From NCBI GenBank assembly GCA_047639475.1, contig JBLIOD010000003.1:1-64000 (forward strand): a stretch of 64,000 nucleotides of DNA, written 5' to 3'. The notes beneath the pieces were generated by a model. The model ran no database searches. It worked only from the letters and a program-made list of their open reading frames with translations, and was not told the DNA's origin. The position numbers and the translations under genes are program-made. The DNA comes from JAAELZ01 sp047639475. GTDB lineage: Bacteria > Pseudomonadota > Gammaproteobacteria > Arenicellales > Poriferihabitantaceae. Of the stretch, positions 8,660 to 18,286 are shown in pieces. How positions within the stretch are numbered: the stretch's first letter is position 1; each line of letters begins with the position of its first letter.

Positions 8660-9979
8660 ATTGCCGCTGAGATTTGCCAAGTTAATCCCTTTCAGTAAAT
8701 TCAACGCTTCGCGAAGTTGAGAGTCTTCGGCAAGCCAATCTTTTACAGCTTGGTCATCATCCGTCGTCTTCTCTGCTTCCTTGTCTTCATCAGCCGGGGT
8801 TGCTTCATTAACCAAATGGCGATCCAGATCAACTTCTCTCAGCCTTTTTCTGCCCTCAGTCTTAATGATTTCGCTGCGCTGAGATAGGATGTCGGGTGCG
8901 ATGCCGGTTTCTTGAATAGAGCGCCCACCCGGTGTGTAGTATCTAGCCGTGGTCAGCTTTAAGCCTGATCCGCTAGGCAACTGTGAGATAGTTTGTACAG
9001 ACCCTTTACCAAACGAAGTGGTGCCCAAGATAATGGCTCTGCCATGGTCTTGCAGTGCGCCGGCCACTATCTCCGAAGCGGAGGCTGATCCATTATTCAC
9101 CAAAACCACCATAGGGGCGCCCTCGAGTAAATCCCCTGATTCAGCTTCGAAGGCAGTTTCGGCATCATCAGTGCGGCCGTGAGTGGCAACAATGTCTGCC
9201 CCTACCTCTAAAAACAAATCACTGATATCAACCGCACCTGAAAGCACGCCGCCGGGGTTGTTTCTTAAATCTAAGATTAAACCATTGATGGTTTGCGCTT
9301 CTTGAAATTGTTCAATTTTGCGTTTTAGGTTTTGCGCACTAGAGGCCTGAAACTGCGTCACTCGCATATAGGCATAACCTGGTTCGCCAAGGTCTTTGGT
9401 TTTTACGCTGGTGAGTTGAATGACATCTCGGATAATTTCAATGTCATACGGCTTTTCGGTGCCTTCTCTTAAGATAGTCAAAGTTATCGCGCTGCCTACC
9501 TCACCGCGCATTTTTTCAACTGCTTCATTCAAGTTCTGACCAACGATACTTTTCCCATCAATGCCTAGGATAAGGTCCCCCGCTTCAACGCCTGCTCGAT
9601 CTGCTGGTGTATCTTCAATTGGGCTGACTACTCGTATGCCGGTTTTTTCAGCCGACACTTCAATACCGACTCCGCCGAATTCGCCATTCGTGTCAATACG
9701 CAGCTCCTTGAATGAATCTTTGTCCAAAAAGGCTGAGTGAGGATCCAATCCAGCTAACATGCCATTGATGGCATCTAACAACATCTTCTTCTCGTCAACG
9801 GCATCAACGTAATCGCTTTTAATTTTGCTGAATACCTGCGCAAACATTTCAATTTCTTCGAGCGGTAAAGAGCTAGTAGCAGCGGTGTTATTATCTTGCG
9901 CTATCACTGTTAATGGCAAGGCAGTGAATAGGCTGGCTACACACCAAGTGCTTAGCTGTTTGATAAGGTTATTTTTCAT
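8645..9979 (-). CDS. ctpA: Carboxyl-terminal processing protease (S41)
   Basis: The 444-residue periplasmic serine protease cleaves C-termini of substrates. It has a cleavable signal (hydrophobic core about 11-26, AQDN), a PDZ domain (about 90-180, GGVGIEVSAEKTGIRVVSP then LILGIDGKSIVG), and the S41 core. The catalytic Ser lies in NNGSASASEIVAGALQDHG (about 291-309) and the general-base Lys in TSFGKGSVQT (about 316-325). The C-terminal tail after about 370 is acidic and low in complexity. It lies directly after envC in the same direction, an order common in gammaproteobacteria; both act on the cell envelope. Confidence 0.93.
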   Translation of the reverse strand: MKNNLIKQLSTWCVASLFTALPLTVIAQDNNTAATSSLPLEEIEMFAQVFSKIKSDYVDAVDEKKMLLDAINGMLAGLDPHSAFLDKDSFKELRIDTNGEFGGVGIEVSAEKTGIRVVSPIEDTPADRAGVEAGDLILGIDGKSIVGQNLNEAVEKMRGEVGSAITLTILREGTEKPYDIEIIRDVIQLTSVKTKDLGEPGYAYMRVTQFQASSAQNLKRKIEQFQEAQTINGLILDLRNNPGGVLSGAVDISDLFLEVGADIVATHGRTDDAETAFEAESGDLLEGAPMVVLVNNGSASASEIVAGALQDHGRAIILGTTSFGKGSVQTISQLPSGSGLKLTTARYYTPGGRSIQETGIAPDILSQRSEIIKTEGRKRLREVDLDRHLVNEATPADEDKEAEKTTDDDQAVKDWLAEDSQLREALNLLKGINLANLSGNKKAG

Positions 9980-10025
9980 AATCAGTCTGCTTAATTAATC
10001 GACATAGAACCCAATCGGAGGTTCC

Positions 10026-11342
10026 TTAGGCTTTACACCATTTTAGCGGATCTTGCGGTTTGCCGTTGTGGCGTATTTCAAAATAGAGCGCAGCGAATCG
10101 CAGCCCCGCAGTATCACCCATATGGGATATCAATTCATGTTGGCTAACGTGGTCACCCACGGTCTTATTGAGTGATCGATTGTGGCCATATAAACTCATT
10201 AATTCATTGCCGTGGTCGATGATGATTAGTTGCCCATAACCCGTTAGCCAATCTGCGTAGACCACCTCGCCTGTCGCTATCGAATGCACCTCTGTACCCG
10301 CAGACCCTTTGAGTAATATGCCACTCCAGGGTATTCCTGATTCTGACCGCTTCTGCCCAAATTTAGCCACCAGTGTGGCTTTAACCGGCAAAGGCAGTGA
10401 GCCGGCTGCCATAATGGCCGCTTTGGCCGCAGCTTGTTTACTCGCTTCTTTGTGGCTGTTGCTGGTGGCACTACTTTTTGTACGACTAGAGTAAATTTTT
10501 TCGTGTGCTTTTGATTGTTTCAGCTTTTTAGAGCGCTGCTTCGCCAATTGGTTCACTAGCTTAGTTAATCGGGCTTGCTTGTCTTTAAGCTGTTGTGCTT
10601 TGCTTGATTGGTCGGCAATTTCACCATCCAATTGATCTAGCGTACTAAGTCGATTTTGTTTTAATTGGCCTAAATAGGTTTGGTCTTTCTCCAATACCAA
10701 ATTTAATTTAGCCAACTGTTGGCTTCTGTTATTGAGCTCGGTTTCTGCATTAGAGGCTTGATCAGCCAGCAACAGAGTTTGTTCAATAAGTTGCTTACGT
10801 GAGTCAGTCACATAATTCGCATATTGCGCGAAGCGGCTAATTTGAGTGGGGTCTTCTTGCGATAAAAGGCGCTTTAATCCATTTTGTCGGCCCATTTTAT
10901 AAGTCGAAATCAAGAGTGATTTAACTTCTTGAAGAGCGTGTAGATATTCAGTGTTGAGTACGTCTTTCTGGAGGATTAACTTGGAAGATTGCAACTCCAA
11001 ATCGTTCAGTTTGGTTTGCGTTTGCTGCTGTCTTAAACTGCGTTCTGCAATATCACGTTCTACGCGCTCTAAGCTTTTTTGCGCTTTTTGATGTTTGTTC
11101 TTTGTTGCGCCCAAGTTCTCAACGACTTCACTTAGCTGTTTTCTTACTTTGGATAATTCCTGCGTTTCGCTGTTAGCAGGTGCTGAAAGTAGGAAAAATA
11201 GGCAAACCAATGCAATGGCAGATGCAATACCGAAAAACGGGGACTTATTAACGCTTCGAAATAGCATGCTTAAGCGGTCTGTCGGTCTATTGAGCCATCT
11301 TGATAAATGAGCAGGTAAGTGTACCTGATTATGGTGCTGCAT
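10026..11342 (-). CDS. envC: EnvC-like murein hydrolase activator (M23/LytM)
   Basis: EnvC activates septal amidases so that daughter cells separate. The 438-residue protein has a membrane/signal segment (about 38-56, FGIASAIALVCLFFLLSA), a long coiled coil (about 60-270, heptad-rich and Gln/Lys-rich), a Ser/Ala linker, and a C-terminal LytM domain (about 325-435). The LytM domain keeps YGHNRSLN and FEIRHNGKPQDPLKW but lacks a full set of zinc ligands (the first strand reads KGSAGTEVHSIATG instead of HxxxD), as in non-catalytic EnvC activators. An internal ATG at 11267 gives a more usual signal peptide and may be the true start. Its partner ctpA follows 46 bases later. Confidence 0.88.
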   Translation of the reverse strand: MQHHNQVHLPAHLSRWLNRPTDRLSMLFRSVNKSPFFGIASAIALVCLFFLLSAPANSETQELSKVRKQLSEVVENLGATKNKHQKAQKSLERVERDIAERSLRQQQTQTKLNDLELQSSKLILQKDVLNTEYLHALQEVKSLLISTYKMGRQNGLKRLLSQEDPTQISRFAQYANYVTDSRKQLIEQTLLLADQASNAETELNNRSQQLAKLNLVLEKDQTYLGQLKQNRLSTLDQLDGEIADQSSKAQQLKDKQARLTKLVNQLAKQRSKKLKQSKAHEKIYSSRTKSSATSNSHKEASKQAAAKAAIMAAGSLPLPVKATLVAKFGQKRSESGIPWSGILLKGSAGTEVHSIATGEVVYADWLTGYGQLIIIDHGNELMSLYGHNRSLNKTVGDHVSQHELISHMGDTAGLRFAALYFEIRHNGKPQDPLKWCKA

Positions 11343-11471
11343 TGATTTCAGATGAGGATAATCTGCCGAAACTATGATTCAAGTATTTGAGCTCAATCAC
11401 TTAATAAACTGAGGGTTAATATCGTTATTGAGTATAATCTCGGCCATTGTTAAATCAACCACTTTGCCATT

Positions 11472-11891
11472 ATGGACATTGAATTTTTCTCACAAAACTG
11501 GATACTCTTTTTAGCCTTAGCGATGATTTGTACCTTGATAATTATGGAGCCTATGCGCCAAAAAGCGTTAGGGGTGAAAATGGTGAACGCGTTAAGGGTG
11601 CCGCAAATAATGAACCATGATTCGGCCAAAGTGGTCGATGTGAGTAAAGCAGCAGACTTTGCAGCGGGGCATATTCCGGATGCGATCAATTTACCGATGG
11701 ATCAAATAAGTGAAGCATCTGAAAAGCTTGCAAAATTTAAAGATAAACCCATCATATTAACTTGCCGAACTGGTTCGCGTGCTAATGCTGCGGCGGCAAA
11801 ATTGGCGAAGCAAGGCTTTTCCGATTTATACGTGCTGAGCGGCGGTTTTGCCGCTTGGCAAAAAGAAAAACTGCCTGTTAAGAAGGCTTAA
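11472..11891 (+). CDS. yibN: Membrane-anchored rhodanese-like protein YibN
   Basis: The 139-residue protein has one N-terminal membrane helix (about 10-26) followed by a rhodanese domain. The active-site loop is CRTGSRA (Cys at about 97), typical of single-domain sulfurtransferases. Order yibN-secB-gpsA is conserved in gammaproteobacteria (often with grxC between), and here secB starts 8 bases after the stop codon. Substrate is unknown; a role in sulfur transfer or envelope biogenesis is inferred from the family only. Confidence 0.9.
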   Translation: MDIEFFSQNWILFLALAMICTLIIMEPMRQKALGVKMVNALRVPQIMNHDSAKVVDVSKAADFAAGHIPDAINLPMDQISEASEKLAKFKDKPIILTCRTGSRANAAAAKLAKQGFSDLYVLSGGFAAWQKEKLPVKKA

Positions 11892-11899
11892 AACACATT

Positions 11900-12382
11900 A
11901 TGACTGAAGAAAAAACAACTGTAAAAGAGATTCGATTAGAACCTAGAAAGGTTTTTTTAAAGGACGTTTCCTTTGAATCGCCCATGTCACCTGAGGTGTT
12001 TGCCAAAGGAGAGGTTAAGCCTGCTATAGACGTGCAACTAACCTTGCATCACAAGCAGCTTGAGAAGACTTTTCACGAAGTGGTGTTACAAATTACCGCC
12101 ACCTCTAAAGCTGAAGAAGAAACGCTGTTTCTAGTTGAAGTGCATCAAGCAGGCATTTTTGAAATTGCTTGTGAAGATCAGCAACAATTGGAAATGATCA
12201 AGGAAGTTGCCTGTGCCAATATATTGTTACCGTTCGCGCGCGAGACCATTGCAGACCTAGTAGCTAAAGGCGGCTTTCCTCAGCTATTGCTTAATCCCAT
12301 CAATTTTGAAGCCTTGTATTCGCAAAAAATGAAAAAGCAGGCTGATAGCAAGCATGTCCCTAGTTCGGATAGCATTAACTAG
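11900..12382 (+). CDS. secB: Protein-export chaperone SecB
   Basis: SecB is a tetrameric cytoplasmic chaperone that keeps preproteins unfolded and hands them to SecA. The 160-residue product has family hallmarks: KDVSFESPMSPEVF (about 21-34), then beta strands with LTLHHKQLEKTFHEVVLQI. The conserved C-terminal half reads CANILLPFARETIADLVAKG followed by FPQLLLNPINFEALY. The tail is slightly extended and polar. It sits between yibN and gpsA, as in many relatives, with an 8-base gap to yibN. Confidence 0.95.
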   Translation: MTEEKTTVKEIRLEPRKVFLKDVSFESPMSPEVFAKGEVKPAIDVQLTLHHKQLEKTFHEVVLQITATSKAEEETLFLVEVHQAGIFEIACEDQQQLEMIKEVACANILLPFARETIADLVAKGGFPQLLLNPINFEALYSQKMKKQADSKHVPSSDSIN

Positions 12383-12426
12383 CTCGTCACAATAAGCCTA
12401 GTCTTAAGCGAGTATTTCTTAAATAA

Positions 12427-13464
12427 GTGATCATCACCGATAGCCAGTCTGTTCTTGTACTAGGGGGTGGTTCTTGGGGCACGGCGTTGGCTATTTTGCT
12501 TGCTAATGCCAGTAAGCGGCAGGTGAAGCTTTGGGTGAGAAACCAAGCGCATAGCCTTGCAATGCAAAACACGGCAAGCAACGAGGCATATTTGCCGGGC
12601 ATCGCTTTCCCTGAAAATTTAAGTGTTTGTGATTCTGATACGTTAATAGGCGATGATAACGAACACACACTGTTCTTATTGGTCGTGCCGAGTCACGCGT
12701 TTCGAGCAAGCATTGAAACGCTGAAAGCCTCTCTTGATCGGTCTGGACGTGATTTATCTACCGTTACAGTACTCTGGGGTACCAAAGGGTTTGACCCGCA
12801 AACCAACGAGCTGTTGAGTGAAGTGGCTCGAGATATATTGGGTCATCAACCTACACTGGGCGTGGTAACCGGCCCCAGCTTTGCCAAGGAGACCGCGAAT
12901 GGCTTACCGACTGCGCTGGTATTGGCCAGCGAAAAAGAAGGCGATGCACAAGCCTTGGCACAATTATTTAAAACCAACAGCACGCGCGTTTACCCCAGCA
13001 CAGATATAGTGGGTGCGCAGCTAGGCGGTGCGGTTAAAAATGTCATTGCGGTGGCGGCCGGAATCAGTGATGGTTTAGGTTTTGGTGCCAATGCACGAAC
13101 GGCCCTAATTACCCGTGGTCTGGCCGAGCTCACGCGATTTGGCGCCGCTTTGGGTGGAAAAATGGAAACCTTTATGGGTTTGTCGGGTATGGGTGATTTG
13201 GTATTAACCTGCACTGATGACCAGTCGCGTAACAGGCGTTTAGGCTTAGGCGTGGGCGCAGGGCGTTCTGCTCAAGAAGTGATCGCTGAAATTGGCCAAG
13301 AGGTAGAAGGCTTCAATACCACCAAGGAGTTGTATAAGAAGGCGAATGCGCTTGGCATTAGCATGCCGATTACCGAACAGGTGTATGCCGTGTTACATGA
13401 GGGCCGAGACCCTAAAGAAGCGGTTCAGTTACTGCTTAGCCGTAAAACAGCAACTGAGCTATAA
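12427..13464 (+). CDS. gpsA: NAD(P)-dependent glycerol-3-phosphate dehydrogenase
   Basis: GpsA reduces dihydroxyacetone phosphate to sn-glycerol-3-phosphate for phospholipid synthesis. The 345-residue protein shows the Rossmann motif VLGGGSWGTALA (about 11-22), WGTKGFDP (about 118-125), TGPSFAKETANGLPTA and the catalytic Lys in GGAVKNVIAVAAGISDGLG (about 200-218). NARTALITRGLAEL and the EGFNTTKELYKKA C-terminal motif follow. The start is GTG at 12427; the ribosome site is weak. It ends only 5 bases from the convergent pitA stop. Confidence 0.95.
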   Translation: MIITDSQSVLVLGGGSWGTALAILLANASKRQVKLWVRNQAHSLAMQNTASNEAYLPGIAFPENLSVCDSDTLIGDDNEHTLFLLVVPSHAFRASIETLKASLDRSGRDLSTVTVLWGTKGFDPQTNELLSEVARDILGHQPTLGVVTGPSFAKETANGLPTALVLASEKEGDAQALAQLFKTNSTRVYPSTDIVGAQLGGAVKNVIAVAAGISDGLGFGANARTALITRGLAELTRFGAALGGKMETFMGLSGMGDLVLTCTDDQSRNRRLGLGVGAGRSAQEVIAEIGQEVEGFNTTKELYKKANALGISMPITEQVYAVLHEGRDPKEAVQLLLSRKTATEL

Positions 13465-13469
13465 GCTCC

Positions 13470-14720
13470 TCAGCTAAATATCGCCTTAAAGATTGTAAAG
13501 AAGATAATCGCCAATATTGCCCCAGCAGGTAAGGTGATTATCCAAGACATGAAAATATTGCTCACCACGCGTAAATCAATCGCACCGATACCCCGAGCGA
13601 AGCCCACGCCTAAAATCGCGCCCACTAAGGTTTGCGTAGTAGAAACGGGAATACCAGTATAAGAGGCTAAGACTACCGTACTGGCGGCGGCCACTTCTGC
13701 CGAAAATCCCCGACTCGGGGTGAGTTCAGTAATTTTCTTTCCCACTGTCATCATCACCTTGTAACCAAAAGTGGCGAGACCAAAAACAATACCAGCAGCA
13801 CCTATAAGCAATACCCAGGTCGGGAGTACCGCTTTAGATTCTATTGTACCGCTAGTTGCTATGCTAATAACTGCTGCCATTGGGCCTACTGCATTCGCGA
13901 CGTCGTTGGAGCCGTGTGCGAAAGCCATTGCAGAAGCAGTAAAGATCATTAAAACAGCGAATATTTTTTCGACGCTAGCATAGTGAAACTCTTTGTCCGC
14001 GCTTTTGTCTATCTCCACCTTCCTAACAAGTATTGACCCTATTATTGCAATGACAATGCCTATTGCCAATGCAATTCCGACGCTTTGCATTTCAGAAAAA
14101 TCTAAACCGACATGCTTTAAACCTTTCTTGACAGTAACCATCGCCATCACAAAGCCCACTATAAACAGATAGACAGGGCCGTATTTAATGGCGTTATGTA
14201 AGGGTTTTTCGGTTGAAATAATAAATTTTTGAATAGAACGGAAAATGAGATAAGCAATCGTGCCCGCTAGCAGAGGGGAAGCTACCCAGCTGATAACTAT
14301 GCTCCCGACTTTGCCCCAAGCGACTGACTCCACGCCCACACAGACCGCTGCAAAACCGACTACGGCGCCAACAATACTGTGAGTGGTAGAAACAGGCCAA
14401 CCTCTGGAAGAAGCAATTAATAACCAAGTGCCTGCCGCTAACAATGCGGCCAACATGCCCCAAATCAACATTTGTGGGTCATTGGCAAACGCGCCAGTGT
14501 CAACAATGCCTTTGCGTATGGTTTTGGTCACTTCGCCGCCGGCTAAATAGGCGCCAGCAAATTCAAAAATTGCCGCGATGATAACCGCTTGTTTTACGGT
14601 TAAGGCTCTAGAGCCAACTGAAGTGGCCATCGCGTTAGCAACGTCATTGGCGCCGATGCCCCAGGCCATGAACAGGCCAAAAACCCCGGCTAGAATCAAA
14701 TAAACAGTGGTCTGGTCCAT
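13470..14720 (-). CDS. pitA: Low-affinity inorganic phosphate transporter (PiT family)
   Basis: The 416-residue membrane protein has about ten hydrophobic helices and two PiT signature repeats: GIGANDVANAMATSVGSRAL (about 22-41) and HGSNDVANAVGPMAAV (about 269-284). SRGWPVSTTHSIVGA and GIPVSTTQTLVGAILGVGFA are the paired re-entrant segments. PiT proteins import metal-phosphate with protons or sodium. It lies directly downstream of a DUF47 (TIGR00153) gene in the same direction, the standard Pit accessory pairing. Confidence 0.93.
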   Translation of the reverse strand: MDQTTVYLILAGVFGLFMAWGIGANDVANAMATSVGSRALTVKQAVIIAAIFEFAGAYLAGGEVTKTIRKGIVDTGAFANDPQMLIWGMLAALLAAGTWLLIASSRGWPVSTTHSIVGAVVGFAAVCVGVESVAWGKVGSIVISWVASPLLAGTIAYLIFRSIQKFIISTEKPLHNAIKYGPVYLFIVGFVMAMVTVKKGLKHVGLDFSEMQSVGIALAIGIVIAIIGSILVRKVEIDKSADKEFHYASVEKIFAVLMIFTASAMAFAHGSNDVANAVGPMAAVISIATSGTIESKAVLPTWVLLIGAAGIVFGLATFGYKVMMTVGKKITELTPSRGFSAEVAAASTVVLASYTGIPVSTTQTLVGAILGVGFARGIGAIDLRVVSNIFMSWIITLPAGAILAIIFFTIFKAIFS

Positions 14721-14758
14721 AGTCTTAAATTAGTAAGTGAATGTAATCAGTGCCGCGT

Positions 14759-15439
14759 TTAGCGGGCAAGCATCAATTGTAGGCGGCTACCAACGCGTTG
14801 AGCGTAGTCAGCTATGTCACCAATAGAGTTCAAGATTTGATAGGTAAACATCACATCGACAGGGCTCAATTCGTCTTCGTATTCAAACAGCTCACGCTGT
14901 AATTTACGTAAGCCCATATCAGTCTCGCCTTCGATCGTGTTTAGAATATCAATTTGATCTTCTACACGATCAACGTCTAAACCGCGAAAGCCCGCTTCTA
15001 GTAATTCGTCTAATGTGCTGATGACAGTTAATGATTGCTCAACCGCATCAATACAGCGCGCCCCAAAAACGATGAAATCGTCTTTCATTGATTCGGGTAA
15101 GCTCATCTTGCGGCTAAGGATAACGCCAGAGACATCCTTCGCTTGGTTGGCAATCTCATCTTGCATCAACAGCACATCTAAGACGTCACGTCGGTCTACC
15201 GGCATGAACAAGCCCTTGGGTAGGTGATGACGCATTTCGCGCTTTAAGTCATCGGCAGTGTGCTCGCCGTCAGCAACTTTTGCTTGCGCTACCTTCACCG
15301 TGTCCCAGTCTTCTTTAACCATGGCTTCGAAAAGCGGCGTAAGGTGGCAAACGGTTTTATACACTTCGCCCATGTGCTTTTGCAATGGAGCGATTGGCGA
15401 GTAGCCAAACATATTAGAGATGTAACTTGATCTAGCCAA
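14759..15439 (-). CDS. PhoU-like DUF47/TIGR00153 phosphate transport regulator
   Basis: The 226-residue protein is all-helical and begins SNMFGYSPIAPLQKHM, the usual start of the TIGR00153 family. KVADGEHTADDLKREMRHHLPKG-type and MPVDRRDVLDVLLMQDEIAN segments (about 70-115) carry the PhoU-like acidic metal-binding motifs. It is 38 bases upstream of pitA and probably cotranscribed. Family members are thought to modulate the Pit transporter. A good TATAAT (complement of 15487-15492) lies 50 bases upstream and may be the -10 box. Confidence 0.9.
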   Translation of the reverse strand: MARSSYISNMFGYSPIAPLQKHMGEVYKTVCHLTPLFEAMVKEDWDTVKVAQAKVADGEHTADDLKREMRHHLPKGLFMPVDRRDVLDVLLMQDEIANQAKDVSGVILSRKMSLPESMKDDFIVFGARCIDAVEQSLTVISTLDELLEAGFRGLDVDRVEDQIDILNTIEGETDMGLRKLQRELFEYEDELSPVDVMFTYQILNSIGDIADYAQRVGSRLQLMLAR

Positions 15440-15596
15440 TTTAGATGCCTCTTGTTCTAAAACTTAGTTGGATTGAATTTTCGCGGATTATAAGTAATCT
15501 CTACTGATAATTGTATAAAAATTAGTTATACACAAAATAGCGAAGTGCGATCAAGAATTTGACCGATAGAGTTGCTTGGCTTTAGCAGGTGAATTA

Positions 15597-16904
15597 TTAC
15601 CGGTCTTTACCGACGCCTTCAAATCGTTTTCTAACGGTAAACCAAGCGCCGATATCCAGTATTGGGCGCGGCGGTAACCATTGTGCAGGGGCTGAGCCTA
15701 AGCAGTCAGTAATTAAAGTGGACTGCATATTGCTTGCCATCTCAGCCAAGGCATGACCAAATGCGGTGCCGCGGCTAACGCCAGAGCCATTATAGCCACC
15801 GGCTAAATACAAATTGGGCTTGGGGTTTTGAAAAAAGTTGGTACCGTTGCCACTGATCCCTTCCACGCCAGACCAGCCAAACTCAAAGGGTACATGCTTT
15901 AGTTTTGGGAAGCGCAGTTCAAAGGCACTGCGGTGAATCTGTTGGCGCTTTTGCAGTGCGTTGTCAGAGAGCAGATGGCCGCCGTGGTACTCAGCTGTAT
16001 TGCGTATGTTCAAACGTCCTTGCGGTGTTAACCTAACGGTGGCACCGCCGCTATGTAATGACAATGCGCCCCAGGCTTTTTTGTTACCCAGCAGCGAAAT
16101 CTCGTCGTCTGTTAGAACGCGAGTAAAGCTGCCAGCCAAGGTACTGCCAAGTAATCGGCGGTTTAGAAACCCAAGCTTGGCCGCTTCGTAGTTAACTGCT
16201 AATACCAGTTTATCCGCTTTTATCTGAGCACTCGGTGTGGTTAAAACAAAGGGCTGTTGGTAGTCAATATTCTCAACCGGCGAGTCTTCATATAAGGTGA
16301 TGTTGCTGGGCAGGGAATCCGTTAGGCCATAGACGAGTTTTGCCGGGTGCATTACCACGCCATCATGCACATGCGCACCCCTTTCATACCAACGCGTGCC
16401 TATATGCTGATTCAACTGCTCCTTGTCCAAGGGCGTGTAAGCAATGTCTAGCTGATCTAAATAATCAATAAAATGATGGTATTCGGCGACTGCAGCCGTA
16501 TCGGTTGCGGTGTGATAAAAACCGTCGTCATACCAGTCGCAATCAATCTTGTGCTGCGCGACGAGGTTTCGAAGTAAGGTTTGTCCCGCTTTATTTATGC
16601 GGTTAACCCTTTCAAACTCGGGTTTTAACTTGGGATTAAAAGCACCAGAAAAATGACTGGTGCTGACTGAAAACCCAGAATTACGACCTGAGGTGCCCTG
16701 CGCGACTTTGCGTGCATCCAATAAAATGATTTGTTGGTCAGGATGGAGTTCAGCAAGCCTGCGCGCACAAGATAAACCCGTAAAGCCTGCGCCTACGACT
16801 ACCCACTCGCTGCGAAGCACTCCCGCGCAAGGTGTACTCGCAATGCGAGGCGATGCAAGTTCCGCCCAACCGTGGTTATCGGTTGCGTATAGGTTATTTT
16901 GCAT
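15597..16904 (-). CDS. FAD-dependent amine oxidoreductase (DadA/PuuB-like)
   Basis: The 435-residue flavoprotein has an N-terminal dinucleotide motif VVVGAGFTGLSCARRLAEL and RNSGFSVSTSHFSG, which in the gamma-glutamylputrescine-oxidase/D-amino-acid-dehydrogenase branch surrounds the flavin. A glycine-rich C-terminal FAD loop reads YLAGGYNGSGVSRGTAFG. The start at 16904 (MQNNLYATDNHGW) is preferred over the upstream in-frame start at 16952, because the latter overlaps the preceding gene and the family begins with LYxxxxxxW. It follows the saccharopine-dehydrogenase-like gene by 10 bases, so the pair forms an operon, likely for amine or amino-acid catabolism. The exact substrate is unknown. Confidence 0.82.
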   Translation of the reverse strand: MQNNLYATDNHGWAELASPRIASTPCAGVLRSEWVVVGAGFTGLSCARRLAELHPDQQIILLDARKVAQGTSGRNSGFSVSTSHFSGAFNPKLKPEFERVNRINKAGQTLLRNLVAQHKIDCDWYDDGFYHTATDTAAVAEYHHFIDYLDQLDIAYTPLDKEQLNQHIGTRWYERGAHVHDGVVMHPAKLVYGLTDSLPSNITLYEDSPVENIDYQQPFVLTTPSAQIKADKLVLAVNYEAAKLGFLNRRLLGSTLAGSFTRVLTDDEISLLGNKKAWGALSLHSGGATVRLTPQGRLNIRNTAEYHGGHLLSDNALQKRQQIHRSAFELRFPKLKHVPFEFGWSGVEGISGNGTNFFQNPKPNLYLAGGYNGSGVSRGTAFGHALAEMASNMQSTLITDCLGSAPAQWLPPRPILDIGAWFTVRKRFEGVGKDR

Positions 16905-16914
16905 TCGCGCTAAA

Positions 16915-18069
16915 TTACGCCAGATGGTCCACCAAAGTAAGGTGGTCGGCAAGACTATCTACGGTGTCTAACCATCGCTCAACTAACGCTTCTTGGTGCG
17001 GCGCGGCAGATACGCCAACAGGGATTTCGCTGTTTAAAACAGCCTCAATAGCAAGGCTAACGGGAATCGAGACCAACCGTGCCATTGCCGTGCCTTGGTC
17101 ATTGCCAAAGGCATCCATTAAAAAACTTTTGTGCCATAGCGCTTCGCCGTCTTTTTCCGCTTTTAATTCTACCGTCAGTACCACGCGGTCGGCTTCTCCG
17201 TCTTCAAGGGCGTTTTTTTGCCACAGTTCATTGCTCAGCTCGGCCAAGCGCTTATCCCCAGCTTCACCTTCTAGTGTTTCAACCTCAGTGAAGATATCTG
17301 CCCAGGCTTTTGTCCAACCTTTTAGCCGCAGAGTGCCGCGCACAAATTGCTGGGTATTCCAGTCTTCCCCAAAATGGTATTGCGCCATAAACGGGCGCGA
17401 ATCTCGGTTTGGGTATACTTCAAATGTTTCGGCGCCCCAAGGCATCGGCACAGTGTAATTATCTACGGCGTCCCAAGGTTTGCTTACATGGAAGTCTTTG
17501 CCGTCCCGTACGCTAACAGAAGGGGACATTAGCGCTTTTAACACGCCCAGCGGCGCCCAACTAAATTTATAGCAAAAGTCATTGGGTATTTTGCTGAGTC
17601 CGCCGCAATAACTGAAAAACGAATGGGCGTTGTCTTTAGCAAAGGCGGCTGAAGCCATATAGTCATTGACTAAAGCGTGCGCCATGCTGTGGTCGATGCC
17701 GGGGTCTAAACCCACTTCATTGACCAAGCACAAGTTTTGTGCTTTGGCCTGTGCATCCAATTCACGCATCGGGTCTGCAATGTATGAACTAGAGACAAAG
17801 TGGGCATTGTTGCTCAGCGCAATTTCTGCCAGTGGCACGTGGAAATCACCCGGCAGCATTGAAACCAATACATCGCCTGCTTTGGCGTTATCGCGAAGTG
17901 TCTCTAAAGAAAATTCGCACGCTTTGTAGCGCCCTTCAAGCCCGCTAAGGGCTTCATGGGCCTTGGCCAAAGTGCGGTTATACACCACAACAGTGTGGCC
18001 ATTTTCAATCAGTCGGCGTAAGCCCGGTATCGCAGAAAGGCCCGTTCCGGCCCAATGTATGGTTGGCAT
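16915..18069 (-). CDS. Saccharopine dehydrogenase-like NAD(P) oxidoreductase
   Basis: The 384-residue protein starts with a Rossmann fold (HWAGTGLSAIPGLRRLIENG; here AGTGLSA stands for GxGxxG). It continues with the saccharopine-dehydrogenase family elements VLVSMLPGDFHVPLAEIAL, FVSSSYIADPMRELDAQA and NEVGLDPGIDHSMAH (about 120-134). The C-terminal half is the dimerisation/substrate domain. It lies just upstream of the FAD oxidoreductase (10-base gap). Together they could process a lysine-like or amine-derived metabolite, but the precise reaction cannot be read from sequence. Confidence 0.82.
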   Translation of the reverse strand: MPTIHWAGTGLSAIPGLRRLIENGHTVVVYNRTLAKAHEALSGLEGRYKACEFSLETLRDNAKAGDVLVSMLPGDFHVPLAEIALSNNAHFVSSSYIADPMRELDAQAKAQNLCLVNEVGLDPGIDHSMAHALVNDYMASAAFAKDNAHSFFSYCGGLSKIPNDFCYKFSWAPLGVLKALMSPSVSVRDGKDFHVSKPWDAVDNYTVPMPWGAETFEVYPNRDSRPFMAQYHFGEDWNTQQFVRGTLRLKGWTKAWADIFTEVETLEGEAGDKRLAELSNELWQKNALEDGEADRVVLTVELKAEKDGEALWHKSFLMDAFGNDQGTAMARLVSIPVSLAIEAVLNSEIPVGVSAAPHQEALVERWLDTVDSLADHLTLVDHLA

Positions 18070-18286
18070 GAGTGTTAATTCGGTTGTGGTTATTTAGTAA
18101 TCAGCTTGTCAGCTTGTTGAATGTACGAGACTACCTTAAAGGCATTGCTAGATGAAGAGGGATGGGTAAGAGAATTTGGAAGAGGAACGTTGCGAAACAT
18201 TTGCGAAACCGACCTACCTATTGCATCGCGTTAATAGTCCACGCTATACTGGCTTCGATAATTCAGTAAGAGCGGCTAGAGGGAAC

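Noticed and set aside
17079..17532. Plus-strand frames within the saccharopine-dehydrogenase-like gene
   Set aside because: They are antisense shadows of a well-supported gene and lack any family resemblance.
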